In this document: piece after piece, positions 25,299 to 38,662 of the stretch
Layout of the letters: every line of letters begins with the position of its first letter
Numbering within the stretch: the stretch's first letter is position 1
Origin: Apostichopus japonicus
Lineage: Eukaryota; Echinodermata; Holothuroidea; Aspidochirotida; Stichopodidae
DNA length: 64,000 nt
Reading direction: 5' to 3'
Assembly: GCF_037975245.1 (NCBI RefSeq)
Contig: NC_092578.1
Span: 18,371,321-18,435,320 of the forward strand
Position numbers and translations under genes: made by a program
The notes under the pieces: generated by a model
Databases searched by the model: none
What the model was told of the DNA's origin: nothing
The model's input: the letters and a program-made list of their open reading frames with translations, nothing else

Positions 25299-26138
25299 GT
25301 AGTGTGTATATGTGTGTGTATATTTGTACCAGTGTCCATTATGAGATAAGATTAGACCAGCTAGATTCCTCCCAGCTGCGTTAATCACACGAGATCATAA
25401 TTACTGATATGAAAGAACAGTTATGAATTAACATGGCTACTAACAATGATAAAATATTAACGGAGTGCAGTGCATATACATACGCAGAGTGTTATAACGT
25501 TTGCAAACGTCTTGGTTGTGCACTTAATATGTAGGATGTTTTCTTCTGCTTTTATTTCAAATCAGATCAAATAAACACAAATGCTTGGTGATGTTTGCAT
25601 TACTTGACTTTAAATCACATTTTTTATTTATTGTGAATTATTTATTGAGGATATCATCTTCTATGAGAATTTGTTTTTTTACTACTATTAGTTCCTTTTA
25701 CCACCCGTCTTCAATAAATTCAGTTTTTTTTTTTTGGTCAGGTATTAAGAATTTAAATCTAGGTCAACTTAATTTTGATGAAAGTTATAAGTAACTCCGT
25801 CGGTTTTATTAGGTCGGAATACTCGAACCATTGCTAACCTAAAAGTAAATAAATAATTTAAGTGCCCTAAATAGAGTAGACATCTCAATCTTTACATTTC
25901 ATTTAAAATTTAAAATTGCAAATTCGGCGCTCACATCTTCCATTATGTGTTTTTCTCAAAACAAACATCATTGCTCCTTAGGGGCCTATAGGTTTGAATA
26001 CGTCACATTGCAGCCAAGTATGGAATCCTTGCCCTTTTCTTCTATTTACATTCGAATCAGAAATTTGTGTAACCCAATTTTAATTCACTAGATGAATAAT
26101 GTTTAAGAAAATATTAATGTTTGTTTTATGGATACCAT
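25295..26138. other. No gene seen
   Basis: AT-rich DNA without supportable coding or RNA features. Confidence 0.5.
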
Positions 26139-26139
26139 G

Positions 26140-26194
26140 ATATATATATATATATATATAAATATATATATATGTATATGTATATGTGTATATG

Positions 26195-26260
<66 letters not shown>
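26140..26260. repeat. (TA)n/(TATATG)n microsatellite
   Basis: Pure TA flanks a central run of gtatat units. Confidence 0.96.
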
Positions 26261-26262
<2 letters not shown>

Positions 26263-26266
<4 letters not shown>

Positions 26267-27299
26267 AAAGTGTAATCAAATCTTTTGGACATATACGTTA
26301 CATCACTTGTCAAGTAAATGTGACAAGATTGAACGAATGTCCGTTAACCGTGTTGATATGGACCATTGATAAATTGTGTTATAGCGATTATGACGCATGT
26401 GTGCAGGAAATGTGATATTATATATCCAGTCCGATTTACGTCAACGCTTTAATAGCGTTAATTTTCATAATCCAACAAAATCGTTATAATTATAAATATC
26501 ATCCAAGCAACAGGTTATATTTTCTGAAACTGACCTTCATTAGATAAGTCCAGACTTATTCTTTTCGGTTCAATTTTTCGTTTATATCTACCCTGTGTGT
26601 TGGCATGTCACTTTCTTCAACTGTATAACTTAAAGATCTGAAATATTTGGCTTTAATTGAACGCCCTTTCCTCTCATGCTACGAGAGTATCTCTACAACA
26701 ACTTGTACATTACCCCTAAACCTACCTCTACTATTAACTCTAACCCTTACCCCCATCTCATCACAGCAACGAAATTGTGGGAAATGAACCATCTCTCAAT
26801 AGTCACATACCGAAATAATTTGTGATAATTTAGTAATAAAATATAAAATATCAGAAAATATTTTACATGGATAATTTCAGCTGTCAACTGAGTTCAGTTA
26901 GTAAAGATATGTTAAATAACTATGATTGGCCCAATAAGATATTGTTTTAAAGAAAAGGTTTCGGCGTACATGCACTTGTTATTTGAATTAGGCTTCATTG
27001 GTTTAATACAAATATACATAAATTATATAATGTCACCGTCTGTAAACAGATTTCTCTTTGCCCGCCAATTTCTGATAGATTTATTGAATCTTCCAGCATT
27101 ATTAACGAACGAATTTTTTAATTCATTAAACTTATTAGACCATCAAATGTACCTTAGTGAGAAATCAATGTTTAATTTCGATCCTGAAATGTTCATTGAT
27201 TGTTGGAAGCAATTTGCCAGATTAGCATTTATCTCTTATAGAAAATTGCGTATAAGTATTGTAATATATTGTGATGCTATTTAGCAGACGTGTAGTAGA
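26263..27299. other. No supported gene
   Basis: AT-rich DNA. A 120-codon frame at 26922-27284 (+) is not low-complexity, but it has no domain I recognise. A frame of that length is expected about once by chance in a window of this size and composition. Confidence 0.5.
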
Positions 27300-27305
27300 G
27301 GGTAC

Positions 27306-27990
27306 AACATCATGAGGACGAGAACCAAAGTATGTGTACGAGTACAACAGCATGAGTATGAGTACAACAGCATGCATGGGTACGAGTACAACATGAGGAC
27401 AACAGCATGTGTACGAGGACAACAGCATGGGTACGAGTACAATCATGAGTACGTTTGCAACATAATGAATACGAGTACAACAACATGTGTACGAGTACAA
27501 TATTGCACGAGGACGAGTACAACAGCAGGTGTACGAGTACAAAAGAAGGCATGTAAATTACAGCATGAATACGAATACAACAGCATAAATACGAGTACAA
27601 CAGCATGGATACGAATACAACAGCATGAATACGAGTATAACAGCATGAGTATGAGTACAACAGCAGGTGTACGAGTACAAAAGTATGCATGTAAATTTCA
27701 GCATGAATACGAATACAACAGCATGAGTACGAGTACAACAGCATGAGTACGAGTACAACAGCATGAATACGAGTACAACAGCATGAGTATGAGTACAACA
27801 GCATGAGTACGAGTACAAAAGTATGCATGTAAATTACAGCATGAATACGAATACAACAGCATGAATACGAGTACACAGCATGAGTACGAATACAACAGCA
27901 TGAATACGATTACAACAGCATGAGTATACGAGTACAACAGCATGAGTACGAGTACAACAGCATGACTGTATACATGTACGACACAATTAG
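27306..27990 (+). repeat. 20-bp minisatellite with 138-bp higher-order period
   Basis: The basic unit is cagcatgagtacgagtacaa with single-base variants. A variant block containing gcatgtaaatt starts at 27549, 27687 and 27825, exactly 138 bases apart, so about seven units have been amplified together as a larger repeat. Because the unit is 20 bases, all frames read through with a 20-residue protein period. These frames are artefacts. Confidence 0.93.
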
Positions 27991-30402
27991 TACGAGTGCA
28001 ACTGGAGTTCTCCTTGGTGTGAGTTCAAGTACGGGTACACAAATGTATCATAACACGTCTATGCGCATATTATCTTGCACTCATTTACTCATTTACTATA
28101 CTATTTCGAAATGTCCCGAGTACGAGTATGTGTACAAATCCATGCAGGGCGCCGTGTGAGTACAAACAGAAAACCTTGTTAATGAGTACAAGCACGGACT
28201 CAGTGCACGTATGACTTTCAATCAAAACTAACATCAACAATATATCCCCTGATATATTGCAGACTGATGCGGCTTAATATACGCATTCCTATTGCGTTAT
28301 ATACTACATAACAACATACATGCATGGCACCTCTTACTGCTGGCTCTGTTTGGTGAGAATCCTAACACAGCCAGTGGCGATAGATACGTAACAGTCACGG
28401 GGCACAATTCCACCCCAGCGTTCAAAATTTACAAAGAATATATGACACCATCTTTGCACGTAGGTCAGTATATACTCATGATTTTTTGTTTTTGTATTTT
28501 GCACTACTTATCTTCTGACAACCAATGATCAAAAATCATCGCTACATCACCACTGGTTGCTAAGGTACTGGAGGATAGGGGGCAATATACAATACATCTA
28601 CTGCAGTATAATCTTGGATAGGCCTATACATCTACTGTTGTGATCTTCTTTCAACCAGATATGTCGACGAATGTTTTCTGTTCTTTAAACGATTACCGCA
28701 GGCAAACATTTTAGTCTAAATGAATTCCAACCGAACTTGTTGTTTTTCTCAGCAAATTTCTTCTTCTTTTTCATTGAAGCCACAATTGTCATATTTGTTT
28801 TTGCCCTTTTCCTTTCATGCTAGGAGCTGTGTGCACAAACTGGGTAGTTTACCTAACCTGATTACTATGTAAAGGGCTTAGAGGGTAAATTAACAAATCC
28901 AAAAAAATAAGAAAGTAAAACAAATGGAAAGAAATCGATAAAAGTGTTTTCTTGCTCCATGAACTGCTGACAGCGTTCAATATTTGTATATCTGAAATGA
29001 ACATTTGTAAATATTTCGTTTATAATTTACCATTTCTTGTGTTTTCCGTACATCCATATATGCTAACGCACCATGGTGGCAAGTAGACGTCAGAATGTCG
29101 AGTTGATTTTGTTTTTAAAAAAAAGGTAAATTTTGTAGTTAAACAAAATTTTATTTACAACTTTGGAAGTTTATGACTAATTGAGGTCATTGGAGTGTTT
29201 ATGGTTTCCATCGACGCGCGACTTGCGAAAGTTTGACTTATTTCGTAGAAATAAAAAATGTATACCATCAATAAAATTAGGTTAAAAGAACTGCATCAAG
29301 ATAATATATGACAGTTTTTTTAAAGTCTTATAACAGTTTTAAAGAAAGAAGGACGGACGAACCCAAAAAACTGAACCGTAAAATAACTTCTTTGTTTGAT
29401 AAAAAAAGAATATATATACCTAAGGAGAAGCAATTTCTCTAATAGCTCCATAAACGTTAGTTTCTATTTGGGGGGCATTCCCTACTGTAGTAGAAATATT
29501 TTCGCATGTAAAGAGATTGCACGGAAAGGGGAAAAAAATCGTGTAACTGACCTCTCTAAATACAGCTTCCATTACTTAGTATTTGACAAGAGTGATAAAT
29601 CATTTAATGTATTCTTAGATTTTTATATGTAGTGCTATGTGTGCTTAATTTGAAAGGAGCATTCAATCCGATCGTATTTTAGACCTGACATTATCCTTTA
29701 GGCTCAGCCATATACATCCTCATAAGACGAATAGTTGAAGAGTGTGCGATATATCCTGCGATGGATTTAAGTTCAAAACATAAATCTAAATATTTACTGT
29801 CTGGTCGCGTCTTATATATAGAAGAGGAATTGCCAAACGACCCAGCAAAAAAATGGCGGTCATTAATCTTGGGGTCATTTTTAACGCCCCCAAAGTTTTG
29901 GAACCGAGACAACATTTGTCACCGATGTGATCCAGTACGGTATCACATAGTCTTTTGAGTGGAGGGGTGGGGGGTGGGGGTTGGTCATTATTTTCCCCTT
30001 GCAGTCTCAAAGCATGGCTGCCTTGAACTTCATTTTGAGGAATTAATTCCATTTCTAGAAGCATTTTTGTGACAATGGGGTATTAGCATAGTATTAACGA
30101 ACTCGGGTGACTCCGAGCCAGTTTTCGGCGAGTTCATTGCCAATATTCGGATACTTGCCTTCCTGGCCTCCGTATAGGCCAATACCTACAACCCTGGGAG
30201 TGTGAATAATAATAATAATCTCACATTTTGGTTATAAATTTGTGATGAAATGACTGCAGTATACTATTTTGTGGTATCTTATCCGACGGCTATCGTTTTT
30301 ATTTCCCGGCTCATACGACTTGGTTATATTTTGAATGTGATTATTTTAGTATATGACACACAACATACTTCAAGCAAGCAGCAGCTTCCACAGAGAGTGG
30401 TC

Positions 30403-30404
<2 letters not shown>
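27991..30404. other. No gene seen; about 2.4 kb
   Basis: AT-rich DNA. One TAGGCCTA at 28619. A short hairpin-forming gaactcg...cgagttc lies at about 30099-30138. Confidence 0.5.
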
Positions 30405-30405
<1 letters not shown>

Positions 30406-30461
<56 letters not shown>

Positions 30462-30464
30462 ATA
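30406..30464. repeat. (TA)n microsatellite
   Basis: About 29 TA units with one TTTA interruption. Confidence 0.96.
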
Positions 30465-30890
30465 GTACCTTGCCGGTGATTCAGTATTAGTCATTGAATA
30501 TCCACTCATTTGGCAAAAAGTTATGCTCAATGAACATAGTTTATCAATTAATATAAAGGGAAGTAATTGTTATATAAATTACACCAGAACACAATATAGG
30601 TTATTATTAGTTCTGAAAAAAAAATTGTATTCCTATATTCTAACTGTTTTATACTTGCATTGATAAGTAGCCTGCAGTTTTCGATGCGTTGAACATCTGT
30701 TGTTCATTCATACTTAGTAAAGATTCCTAAATCCTATTGGTCCATTCAGGTCAGCTGACCGTGGTTAATCCTGTGAGTAACGCACGGTAAAATTACGGGG
30801 CATCACTTTAATAAATCTTTGGTTATATGTAACCAAAAATGTTTTGTTTTATGATTTTTCCCCCACACAAATGGTAGTGTATGAATGAAC
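30465..30890. other. No gene; partial MITE arm at about 30764-30789
   Basis: The segment ggttaatcctgtgagtaacg at about 30764-30783 matches one arm of the palindrome at 30891-31056, so a fragment of another copy lies here. Otherwise unremarkable AT-rich DNA. Confidence 0.6.
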
Positions 30891-31056
30891 GGGGTTAATC
30901 AACGGTCTAGCGTGCGTTACTCACATGATTAATGCACTCCGGGTGTTAATGCTATCGCTGGATGCACTCGGGCTCCGCCCTCGTGCATCGCTTGCATTAT
31001 CCCCCGATCGTGCATTAATCCTGTGAGTAACGCACGCTAGACTGTTGATTAACCCC
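30891..31056. mobile_element. Palindromic MITE, 166 bp
   Basis: Arms of 47 bases at 30891-30937 and 31010-31056 are inverted repeats with two mismatches (ends ggggttaatcaac and gttgattaacccc). An inner palindrome gatgcac/gtgcatc surrounds a GC-rich centre. No target-site duplication is obvious. TTAA lies at 4 bases from each end, so the family is left open. Confidence 0.8.
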
Positions 31057-33060
31057 TTATTGTATATTTGCAGTTTAGTAAACATACTGCACCAACTGGT
31101 TATTGTGTTGAGAGTAAAAAGAAATTATCCTAAAATTAAAATAGTTGATGTAAACTTGTCATATACCTACATATGAGAGAAACATAGTACAGATGCTACT
31201 CCATGCCAAACGGTTCGCAGTTTCGGCCGGTTTGAATAAAATGGGATTGTTTGGAGGCCATTTTGTATTTTGAATCAACGTAAACACAGCCATCACAATG
31301 TTTAAACTTATATCCCTAAAGTGCACGGAAAACATCCTATTCTTTCACCATCGATACTTAGGAAAAAATAAAATAACATAGCCTACGTAATTGCATGCTA
31401 GAATAGCCTAAATCATATGAGGCCTATGTTTTAAATCGAATGTATTCTAAGATTAGTTCACCGAAGACTATAATGCGGCTTTTATAATATAGTGCACGAA
31501 AGGGTAATAATCAACCTTTATTGATTTTCCATTTCCTTAGACTTGATTAAGTCGTAACTTCTTTCCTTGCGACATGTCCTCGATTTTCAGTATTTTCTTC
31601 ATATGCCACTAAAGTGTTCTACTGTAAGCAAATTCCAGGAGTATAATTATGTCCCAGTTGGATTCAGTTATAGAAGTCTGTGTTCGTTTCATAGCGCGTG
31701 AAATAGCATTAGAAAAAAAATTGGCAAAACGCCGCCAATTTGAATTGTGATTTAAGACTGAGAAAAGAACCCAGCATGAGTGATTTTTTTTCGATTAGAA
31801 TTTACTTTACTTTCCGTGAACTCATTTCGTGTAGTTGCAGGATTATTATTTTTCCGGAGGGGGGGGGGGGTGGGGGTCTTTGTCCCATAAATTGCCATTG
31901 GAAAACGGAAAAGAATGGCCAAGCAGAAGTTATTAGCAAGTACGGATGACCAACGTTCCATCTACTTTATTACGAGCTGCTTTTAAACGAAATAGAACTG
32001 GAATCGACTTCTGCATACAACCAATTCCTTAAAATTACTTTAAAAGTCACACGTGACATCTGTATGTGTTGTAAATGTTGTACTCTTCACGGAACGAGAG
32101 GTGAGTTGAGGGGGGGGGGAGGGAGGTGGGTGAAATCACATGAGAGAATGAAGTCACATGACCGATAAATAACGGAGATGTCATATATTGCTGCCCCCCC
32201 CACTCCACCCCCTTTGTATACGCCACTGTATGACGTATTGTAACGCATGGTATAGCAACAACAAAAAGTTCAACTTTAAGAGCAGTTGAAATAAGTGCTC
32301 TCTCTCTCTCTCTCTTAGGAAGGCATTATCTAACGCGGTATAGCAAATGTTATGAGCTTACCTGCAGTACTTAAAAATAAAGTTCTTTCTAATTATCCGT
32401 CCTCGTGAACGGATATTTTGTGACATCGTTGTTTATCAAACTGTCGGGTTTAATATAGAGCTTCTGTGTGTAAGTGATTGGTAACTACATCGTTACTCAT
32501 TAACATAATTATGTTAATCCTACTTAGCAACACATTTTCGAGACAGAACTGTTGCAAAATGCGTTTCTTCTTTTAATAGTAATCTTCATGTGTAGCATTA
32601 TAATTGTAGTGTCCTACTGTCCTGGCAAAACAGGTCTTGAACCATATATCAACAGCGAGAAAGTAGAATGTACACTGAACTTTAATGTGTGTGTGTGGGG
32701 GAGGGGGTGTGGGGTGTGGCGTATAACTTCAAAAAAAATATATGAATATTTAACACTCACTGTAAGAACTAACGGAGGAAAAGTTTGGTACAAGTGTATA
32801 GAACCACGGGCTCATCTGTGGTAGCCTATACTAACCCAGTTTATCATTTAACCTCAAAAACGAATGCATTATGTATAATTTGGTCACTCCTTTTATAATA
32901 CGTTACTCTTTCATACCTGTTAAAATATTTATCATAACCTGATACTGGTGTTGTAGGATACACCCTTAATATAACTCCTACTGCAGGCTTTAATGAGCCT
33001 CAAATCCATTCCATCATCTACCGATTATATGACATAGATCTTTCGAATGTAATACTCCCT
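31057..33060. other. No gene seen; about 2 kb
   Basis: AT-rich DNA with G-runs at about 31858-31870 and 32109-32127, a (CT)n run at about 32298-32315, and a hAT-like terminal sequence CAGTGGCGTATAC (minus strand) ending near 32231 without a visible partner. Confidence 0.5.
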
Positions 33061-33112
33061 ATCCATCCATCCATCCATCCATCCACCCATCCGTTCGTCC
33101 GTCCGTCCGTCA
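33061..33112. repeat. Compound (CCAT)n-(CGTC)n microsatellite
   Basis: Six or seven ccat units pass through cacccatccgtt into cgtc units. Confidence 0.93.
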
Positions 33113-33610
33113 ATTTGGGAGAGTCTTGTCTGAGCTGTTATTTTGTAAATATTTGTGATAGTGTCATAGTGACACTAGGATCTTAAAACCTTTTACTTTG
33201 TATTGTTTTGCACTTCATTACTTTCTATGTAAAATGTGAACAGTGTTGACACTGAAACCAATAACATGGTAAGGAGAGCTTTGATATATTTGATGCTGCA
33301 TTTGCAAAACACATCTCCATTACAAAACATAAACATTTTAATAAATAGATAGACACACACACAAAAAACATTACATAACGAAACAAATGTGGCTCAATGA
33401 CGTCATTATTATACTTGATCAAGTCTTCAGTCTTGTATGTGAAGGAACATTGATTTCTGTGATATCTTCCAAAGAGAGCTAAGAGTAGGCTATAAGATGT
33501 TTCTTATCTGTTTATGGAAGTTGTTCATTACAATTATCTCTATCAAATAAATCAATAATGCTGGTAGGGGTTTTTAGTGTCTCCTTGAATGACTTGTATT
33601 GCCACATAAT
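33113..33610. other. No gene seen
   Basis: AT-rich DNA, nothing supportable. Confidence 0.5.
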
Positions 33611-33702
33611 GGGTAATCAAAAGGGGGGGGGGGGGTAAGGGGTAATAAAAAGGGGGAGGGTAAGGGGTAATCTAAAGGGGGGGTAAGGGGTAATCAAAAG
33701 CA
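33611..33702 (+). repeat. G-rich minisatellite, quadruplex-prone
   Basis: Three to four units of ggggtaat, a short A-rich spacer and a G5-G13 run, about 31-34 bases each. The plus strand has more than four G-runs of at least four within 70 bases. Confidence 0.85.
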
Positions 33703-34860
33703 TCGAAATGGGTGCACTTGTGTCAGGAAACGTTTTGCATGATAAATGATGTACAATCAACTTGAATTCAACTACGTTATCATATAAATTAATTATACAC
33801 ATTGTACGGCTGCATACACTAGCCATGTCATGTATAAACATTTACTCATGTTTGCTCGACTCAGAAACTTAATTAACGCTCAAATATTTTTTCCATAAAA
33901 AAACACACATTTCCCTAAAGCTCTATATATTAAACAGAGATATATTTGCATTACAGTTCTAAAGTCAATATGGCCTACCTAACGGCATTGTCGTTGACAA
34001 GTGTCTCTGGATGTGTATTCAGCTGTGTCCAAATTTCCAAAGTTGCAAGGTTTCGTTTAAAGAATTTTTTTCTTTTTTTTTAACTAACAGACTATATATT
34101 AATACATCGCGTGGACCATGGTCTTTTAAAGTTGGTTATAGCTAATATACTACAAATGAAGAACTCTGACTTTAATTAAAAATAGTCCAGGGCAGTCACA
34201 TGTTTTAATGACACTTTACCACAGATGGACACAACCGCTGTTGCTAATTTGAACTGTGAGTATAGACTTGCATATACATTATTAAAGGCAGTACAGTGTA
34301 GAGTATTCGTGGAGACGAAAGCCGAAATGGATTCCGTGTGAATGGTTCTCACATCAGTGGACACTATCTGTTGATATTAACAAACCACCAGGTTGATGTT
34401 TCTGTTATATGTAGGAGGTCCTGTATTTCTATTTACTACACAGACTTTCATTATGTTTATAGCTGCATTTGTGTGGAAATATCATGTTGGATCGTCTGCA
34501 TTTGGCGTTGAGCCAATATAAACGCGACATCTCGTCCAGGTGTTTTCTAATCAATGGATCATTTTATTATTCATCAACATCATCATCTACATTTAGTTCT
34601 CCATAGGTAAATCGTTTTCCTGTTTTCTAATTTTATATGATTTTTCCCCTTTTTCTTTTTTTATTTTAGGAGTATTTAGAGTAATTCATTTATCTTACAA
34701 CGTACGTATCTTACAACGCATCTACCACGTTTTCTTGACATATGAATTTAGTTACCAAATTAATTTTGGTATTTTGTAGACCATTAAAAAAGGAAATACT
34801 GCTATCAGTATAAGATTTATCTCTATACAACTTTTGATTTTGCCAAACGACCCTTTTTTA
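33703..34860. other. No gene seen
   Basis: AT-rich DNA. An acceptor-like site at about 34671 leads into a frame without a credible exon length. Confidence 0.5.
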
Positions 34861-34919
34861 AAGTCTTAGGATCATCGATTAAAGTGACTGGACTACTTAG
34901 TCTAACTCACAAACCATTC
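34861..34919 (+). repeat. Dispersed repeat C, copy 2
   Basis: Shares aaagtgactggactact, agtctaac and acaaaccatt with copy 1 at 21076-21134. Confidence 0.65.
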
Positions 34920-35605
34920 AGTCAGTTCCACAGATGCAACACAAAACCAAGTAGGAAAACATAACGATTTTATGGCCTCAAACTACAGACATTTCCGAGG
35001 ACAAAGTGAGCTAAAAAGTCATCCAAGCATGCTCTGTGGCCTACAAAAATTTGGAACAACATGATTTGATTATAGTACAATGGATTGACAGTTAAAATAT
35101 TTTGCACTGAGAAGCAGACATCACATTAAACATTAGCTCTGCGGAGTATTCCAGATATATTTAGCATACTCTAAATGTGATTATCTTGAATAACAATGGA
35201 AATACTAAAGTTTTTTTTCTGCACTATCGGATTTTTGACATGTCAGTCTGACTAAAGTTTTCTTTAATAGAGGTAAGTTTATGCTTCTCTCTTATAACTA
35301 ACTAACTTAATTGGTCATTTTGAAACACTTTTTCGTTAAACTTGGCTTTGATAAGAATATATCAGAGATGCAATATATTTATTAAAGCTGAACATTTTGA
35401 TAAAACAAATATAAGTATAGAAAATATCACTAGCTTTCAAACTATGTCTATCTTCTTGGGACTATGTCATATCGAGACCCAAATTATGCCTTAAGATTTT
35501 CTTTCAAGAATGTTTTTTTTTTTTTTTTTTTGGGGGGGGGGGGGTAATAGATATTGTAACGTCCAGCATTGATATTGTATTGTTTCTCTTTTTTTCTTTT
35601 TGCAG
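34920..35605. other. No gene; T19-G13 junction at 35513-35544
   Basis: AT-rich DNA leading to the acceptor of the candidate exon at 35606. The homopolymer junction T19G13 resembles the one at 9484. Confidence 0.6.
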
Positions 35606-35674
35606 GTAGCAAAAATGACAACCAGTATGTGTCCTTCGAGTTTGAAGCATTTAAAGAGGCACCCAATGTCATCT
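35606..35674 (+). CDS. Candidate 69-nt phase 1-1 exon, CUB/extracellular-domain-like
   Basis: This is the best exon candidate in the window. A pyrimidine-rich tract (tgtttctctttttttcttttt) ends in GCAG, and the segment ends ATCT|GTAAGT. The 69 bases hold 22 whole codons in the phase 1-1 frame, reading SKNDNQYVSFEFEAFKEAP and ending NVI. Alternation of hydrophobic and charged residues (YVSFEFEAF) fits a beta-strand; in CUB domains the middle strand reads xVxLxFxxFxLE before a Cys. The Cys would fall on the next exon. One other frame is also open over so short a stretch, and an Ig-like strand C is an alternative reading. The product would be extracellular. Confidence 0.48.
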
Positions 35675-37003
35675 GTAAGTAGAAGAAAAATAAATTCGAT
35701 CTCTTATATCTATCTAGCATGATTTCCTTTACGCATGGATGCTTTTCATTTAGAAACCCCACTTCATTATTACACTAGCTTTCGTGGTAACATTTGGACA
35801 TGATAGATATGTATAGGTATAAATTAGAATATAATGAAAAGGTTGATGATTACTCACTCTCAGATGTTAGAACCATTTAAAACAACGGTGTTAAAATATA
35901 TAATTCAATCTTGACTTGAGGAACAAGGTTAATTTTGATAATTTGTACACCGATAAGAAAACAACCGTTTAATAGTCCAGTGTGTATTGCTATATAACAC
36001 TTTTTGTTTTGTTGAGAAATGATGCTTTATGCAGCTGAGGTTAAATTATTAAAATGACTACAGTCTAATACACACAGACCATTAGGTCACTTCCTCGGAT
36101 GCATGAAAATCATATTATTGACTATTGACTAATTTTGTATCTGAAGTCATGTTTCATACACGTTAAATATTTAATGTCAATGCCTTAGTGTGAAGACTCT
36201 ATACCTCGAACCAAGATTCCAAAAAATTTTCCCCAAATGCTATCATCTATTTTTTATATATTTTTTGAAATGTTTTTTTTTTTTACTGTATGTGATGGCG
36301 CGAATGCTATAAAGGCGCCAATGGAAAAGTTGGTTTAGACGCTATATAGATTACGCTGCCATTCGTCACCACATGTATTTTACATGAATACATGCTTGCT
36401 GATGCATTCTCTAGTATTTGAATGGATTTAATTCCGAAGCTGATATATTTTTACGAAGGGTATAAATGTCTCGTAATGTTTAATTTTGAGCTACTTTCTT
36501 CTCTTAAATTCCCAATAACTCTATTTTGGAAAAAAGGGAACATTTTAAGATAATTATATGCCAGAATACCTTGGCGATTCACGTGTGTAACACAGCGTAC
36601 GTTGATAGAAATGCAAACGTAATAGAATGAAAGTCGGGGCTGCGCGTCGATAACTCTTATACACATTGGCTCGTAATTATATATCTACTCAATATATAGT
36701 GTTAACTTGCTTAAATGATGGATAACATGTACTCCGATAATCCGTACCAGGGCATGCACGGTAACTGAATTTCATTCATGAGCCTACAATGTAATGGGAT
36801 GCAATTCTTGTTGACAACAATGAATGTCCATCATCCCGTTTAATCGATTGTTTTGAACTTTTTTTTCCTCATAATTATATTTTATATTTATATAGGCTTT
36901 TTGTGTTAAATAACTATAGTGTACATCATTTTCAAAATTAATACCGTCAATGACACCATCGTGAAACCATTTTGTTGCCACTGATTATGCAAATTTTAAG
37001 GCA
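35675..37003. other. No further exon seen; weak repeat C copy at 36031-36087
   Basis: AT-rich DNA after the candidate exon. 36031-36087 carries a diverged copy of dispersed repeat C (aaaatgacta, agtctaatacac, agaccatt). I found no following exon. Confidence 0.5.
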
Positions 37004-38130
<1,127 letters not shown>

Positions 38131-38443
38131 TACCGGTGCTGTGGCCGAGTGGATAAAGGCGGTGGCATTTGAAGCAATGATGCTTAGCAATCGGGAGGTT
38201 CGGGTTTCGATTCCCGGCCGGGTCATAGTAAGGTGGTTTTTTCATCCAAGAGCAATCTACGGTTTTCCCATCTGAAATGACTTTCTAAATTGAAAAGATT
38301 CCAAATTTGAGTTAAAAATGTTGAATTGGAAGCCACCCGACGTGTAAGTTGTAATCCATAAGCCCTTGCGGGTTTCTCCCACATTTGTGGTCGCTTAAGC
38401 GTCGTAAAAATAACTGCTGATTATTATTATTATTATTATTATC
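38131..38443 (+). mobile_element. SINE A copy 2, best preserved
   Basis: Class II tRNA-like head with A-box-like TGGCCGAGTGG (38142-38152), long variable arm and B-box-like GGTTTCGATTCC (about 38203-38214), then the body shared with 144-440, and a (TTA)n tail ending at about 38442. The element at 38445 begins immediately after the tail in the opposite orientation. Confidence 0.88.
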
Positions 38444-38444
38444 A

Positions 38445-38570
38445 ACACACTAGAAAATTCCACTTCATGACCGGTTTTGTCCTTTGGGACTCATCAGGCG
38501 AAGGTAGGAATCGAACCCCGGATCTTGTGTCACAAACCAAAGTCCGGACCACTCGACCACAGTGATTATA
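38445..38570 (-). mobile_element. tRNA-like head fused to hammerhead relic (SINE-like)
   Basis: On the minus strand the element starts with a class II tRNA-like head: A box TGGTCGAGTGG (38559-38549) and B box GGTTCGATTCC (38517-38507). Four bases after the B box begins a hammerhead relic (38503-38463), followed by tail gtggaattttctagtgtgttga. The same tail follows the plus-strand relic at 38713-38742 and recurs in part at 52121-52160. A pol III promoter joined to a hammerhead and a fixed 3' tail looks like a SINE built on a hammerhead retroelement. Confidence 0.6.
38463..38503 (-). ncRNA. Hammerhead ribozyme relic, family 2, copy H1
   Basis: Minus strand: stem I CTTCGC, core CTGATGA (38497-38491), perfect stem II GTCC-CAAA-GGAC (38490-38479), then AAAA where the core should read GAAA, palindromic ACCGGT as a short stem III, cleavage site GGTC, and ATGAAG pairing back to stem I with one C-A mismatch. 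The G-to-A change hits the catalytic G12 position, so this copy should be inactive. Confidence 0.75.
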
Positions 38571-38662
38571 CTGGTATGTGAATGCGTATAAACTGCTGCA
38601 TTGAATCTGACAATTTACACAGAATTATCACTTTTTATAGGCAAAACAAACCGTAAATAAGA

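Noticed and set aside
26922-27284. 120-codon non-repetitive frame
   Set aside because: No recognisable motif. With about 7% stop triplets, about one frame of this length is expected by chance in 64 kb.
27310-27876. 188-codon minus-strand frame and several overlapping ones
   Set aside because: The 20-base repeat keeps all frames open; the protein period of 20 residues follows from the DNA repeat.
27306-27990. CRISPR-like array
   Set aside because: Units are contiguous with no unique spacers, and the genome is eukaryotic.
30099-30138. Hairpin gaactcg/cgagttc
   Set aside because: Seven-base arms with an ill-paired interior; expected by chance in a window of this size.
32180-32232. hAT-like element end CAGTGGCGTATAC (minus strand)
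   Set aside because: No partner inverted end or target duplication was found, so an element cannot be delimited.
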